Assembly (NCBI GenBank): GCA_903907905.1 | Contig: CAIVPX010000186.1 | Location: 1 to 35,404 of the forward strand | From: an uncultured bacterium | GTDB taxonomy: Bacteria > Pseudomonadota > Gammaproteobacteria > Burkholderiales > Burkholderiaceae_E | Direction of reading: 5' to 3' | DNA length: 35,404 nt | Shown here: positions 33,564-35,404 of the stretch, piece by piece | Layout of the letters: every line of letters starts with the position of its first letter | How positions within the stretch are numbered: position 1 is the first letter of the stretch | The notes under the pieces: generated by a model | The model's input: the letters and a program-made list of their open reading frames with translations, nothing else | Told to the model about the DNA's origin: nothing | Databases searched by the model: none | Made by a program: the position numbers and the translations under genes

Positions 33564-34321
33564 GTGTTGCATCATCAACTCTTTGGTCAGGTTGAGCCGG
33601 TCAACTCAGCAGGAAGCCACTTTCTGAAGGCGCCTGTCAGCCTCGACAGAGTGCTCGTGGACACCACGGCCAGATCAGAAGTTCTGGGTGGCACCCGTGC
33701 AGGCCTGTCCAAAGTGGCGATCCTGCTTTGCACGTATCACGGCCAGCATTACCTGGCAGAGCAACTGGATTCCTTCGCTGCGCAGACCCATGCCAATTGG
33801 GAGGTCTGGGCCTCGGATGACGGCTCTCAGGACGACACGCGCGCCATCCTGGAGCGCTACCAACGGACATGGCCTGCAGGCCGGCTCTCCATTCATTTCG
33901 GACCGGCCGAGGGTTTCGCTGCGAATTTTCTATCGCTGACTTTCAAGGCGCGCATCGAGGCAGATTATTTCGCCTATTCGGATCAGGACGATGTGTGGGA
34001 GCCGGACATCCATCGCTACGGTATCGGCAGCATGGTGGCAATCTGGTTGGGATGAATACCACGTGGGCAGCGCGTGCCACAAGGCTGCGCATGCTGTGGG
34101 AAGGTCGTTTCGCGATCTGGACCGACAGCAACATTACGAGTTTGCGAAGACTTCAGGACACGCTCACTCCGGAGAGTCGTGAAACCCTGGAGAAATTTGC
34201 CCAGGCCAGACAGATGCGACTGGTCGCGCGTCTGATTCACTTGAAACGAAGCGGCATCTATCGCCAAACCTTGTTCGGCAACCTGAGCCTGATTGCGGCT
34301 GCCGTATTCGGGAAGATTTGA
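33564..34321 (+). pseudogene. Family 2 glycosyltransferase (rhamnosyltransferase-like), internally deleted and frameshifted
   Basis: The N-terminal piece (to about 34009) has the GT2 opening KVAILLCTYHGQHYL, ASDDGSQDDT and YSDQDDVWEPD, the nucleotide-sugar half. In another frame, from about 34012, the C-terminal piece reads RYRQHGGNLVGMN and ends RSGIYRQTLFGNLSLIAAAVFGKI, typical of rhamnosyltransferase ends. The middle, normally about 100 residues with the acceptor region, is missing and the frames do not match. The true start codon is unclear. It is probably non-functional; an assembly error would have to remove a few hundred bases to explain it. Confidence 0.78.
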
Positions 34322-34541
34322 GGGCGGGACATTCGGGTGCCCAGGGGCGCCGGTGCCGTCGGTGCAAAGGGATGGACGGACGTGGACGGAGTTTGTTCAG
34401 GTAAGGGGGGCGCAGTCGGGCGCAGAGGATAAATGTGGGGGTGTGGCGTTGATACGCGAACGACTTGCTATGATTCCGACGCTCGCTGCGTACACGCTGG
34501 GCATCTGACCATCCAGAGTTTCTTAACGCCCGATCTCTACA
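34322..34541. other. Non-coding gap between two broken genes
   Basis: About 220 bp without a supported gene. It is G-rich in its first half and contains one extended -10 element, listed separately. Confidence 0.5.
34466..34474 (+). promoter_or_regulatory. Extended -10 promoter element
   Basis: TG-C-TATGAT, an extended -10 box with five of six consensus bases, 67 nt upstream of the next glycosyltransferase start. The -35 region is poor (TTGATA at only 14 nt), as is common with extended -10 promoters. Confidence 0.4.
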
Positions 34542-34773
34542 GTGCCCGCAGACGCCATCCTGGTTACCTTTAATTCCCGCTTATTCCTTCCCGGCGCGGT
34601 GCGTTCGTGTATTGAATCGGGAATCGAGCGCTTATGCGTCGTTGACAACGCTTCATCAGACGGCACCCAGGAACTGCTTCGCGAACTGGCCGCCTCACAC
34701 CCGCAGGTCGATTTCGTTCTGAACGACTCCAACCGAGGCTTTGCGGCCGCGTGCAATCAGGGGCTTGCCCGCG
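34542..34773 (+). pseudogene. Head of a second family 2 glycosyltransferase, truncated
   Basis: GTG start, then the GT2 fold opening ADAILVTFNSRLFL, VVDNASSDGTQELL and NDSNRGFAAACNQGLARA, as in the WbbL-type glycosyltransferases. After about 77 residues similarity stops where a LLLLNPD-type motif would be expected. The same frame runs on to 34874, but with sequence that is really the neighbouring transporter read in the wrong frame. It is a fusion remnant created by a deletion. Confidence 0.72.
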
Positions 34774-34776
34774 CTT

Positions 34777-35404
34777 GGTTGGCGCTTAAGCCTCGCTGCG
34801 ACCGGACTGCTACCGATGTTGGTGCTGTTCGTTTCTTCGCGCTATCCAGCAGACCCCGTAGCGCGCGGGCTTGACATCCAGTTGGGTCATCCGCACTTGG
34901 CCGCCGCGCTGATGCCGACTTGGCCCTTGCTGCTGGTAACGCTGATTCAGTCGACCGCGCAAATGGCCGTTTTCACCTACCTCGAAGGATTGATCGCGCA
35001 CTACGACCGATTGAGCCCAGTCGGAATGGGGGGCGTTTATTTTTGCTTCGGTGTGTCCGGGATCCTGGGAAATGCACTGTTACCGCGTCTGGTTGAGCGC
35101 ATAGGTCCTATGCCGGCGGCGATCACGTTACTCAGTGCGATGGCACTGGCGTTCGCAGGTTGGCGCGTCGCATCTCCCCACCACTGGTCCCTGCTGATAC
35201 CAATCATGATTTGGGGCCTCATCGGCGCTGCCATTGGCGTCTGCCAGCAATCGCGATTGTTGGCAGACGCCCCCAGCGCAGCGCGCATACTGAGCGCGTC
35301 GCATTCCTCCAGCATCTACCTCGGGCAGGCGCTAGGCGCCGCTCTGGGGGGGTGGGTGATGCTGCTGGACCCGGAACACAGTATCGGTGGCGAAAGACTG
35401 ACGA
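34777..35404 (+). pseudogene. C-terminal half of an MFS transporter, start missing and end outside the window
   Basis: From 34777 an open frame without a start codon encodes about 209 hydrophobic residues. It starts GWRLSLAATGLLPMLVLFV and then has membrane-like stretches TWPLLLVTLIQSTAQMAVF, GGVYFCFGVSGILGNALLP and PIMIWGLIGAAIGVCQQ. Further on HSSSIYLGQALGAALGGW matches the end of DHA1-type efflux proteins (arabinose-efflux group). It lacks the first six helices, which were lost at the junction with the glycosyltransferase head. An unusual fusion cannot be excluded, but the frames do not agree. Confidence 0.65.

Noticed and set aside
33589-33603. Inverted repeat GTTGA-GCCGG-TCAAC before the broken glycosyltransferase
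   Set aside because: Only 5-bp arms, no U-run, and no match to the operator pair; probably chance.

Overview
The window looks like chromosomal DNA from a high-GC betaproteobacterium, most likely Burkholderiales. The grounds are strong G/C bias at third codon positions, many GTG starts and ATGA/GTGA overlaps, two orphan Bug/TctC-type binding proteins, and twin-arginine-like signals on binding proteins. No rRNA, tRNA, CRISPR array or insertion sequence was seen. The species cannot be named from the sequence alone.

Layout. (1) 1-1507, minus strand: the start of a phosphate-uptake operon (pstS, then truncated pstC), with a candidate Pho box upstream of pstS and a strong hairpin between the genes. 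(2) 1714-7066, plus: CaiB-type CoA transferase, acyl-CoA dehydrogenase, acetoacetyl-CoA synthetase and a TIM-barrel isomerase-like protein, a likely acyl-CoA operon. (3) 7067-16933, minus: nine tightly packed genes read RraA-like lyase, aconitase-type hydro-lyase (large, small), PotB/PotC/PotD-like ABC importer without an ATPase, HyuA/HyuB, and a short-chain dehydrogenase. It meets operon 2 stop-to-stop inside one TGATCA. (4) 17248-27809, plus: a second HyuA/HyuB pair, a second PotB/PotC/PotD set, the only PotA-type ATPase in the window, a Rieske oxygenase alpha/beta pair and a GntR/HutC-type regulator. (5) 27880-28484: a DUF433/DUF5615 toxin-antitoxin-like pair. (6) 28542-33550, plus: a 3-hydroxyisobutyrate-dehydrogenase-like enzyme, a metal-dependent amidohydrolase, and two Bug receptors flanking an NTF2/SnoaL-like protein. 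(7) 33564 to the end: broken polysaccharide-type genes (a glycosyltransferase with an internal deletion, and a second glycosyltransferase head joined to the C-terminal half of an MFS transporter).

The most interesting part is the divergent pair of operons 3 and 4, which I read as one regulated two-armed catabolic island. Each arm carries its own HyuAB pair and its own polyamine-type importer, but one ATPase seems to serve both. The 314-bp divergent region holds two almost identical 16-bp sites, AAGCTGWCCGGWCAAG, one in front of each arm. They differ only at two symmetric, complementary positions. The GntR/HutC-type protein encoded in the plus arm is the obvious candidate ligand-responsive regulator. 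Together the genes suggest import of a small, probably nitrogen-containing or cyclic compound, oxygenation by the Rieske enzyme, ATP-dependent HyuAB chemistry (amide opening or ketone carboxylation), hydration by a strongly divergent aconitase-like enzyme, and cleavage by the RraA-like lyase. The substrate is not identifiable from the sequence, and the pathway order is inference.
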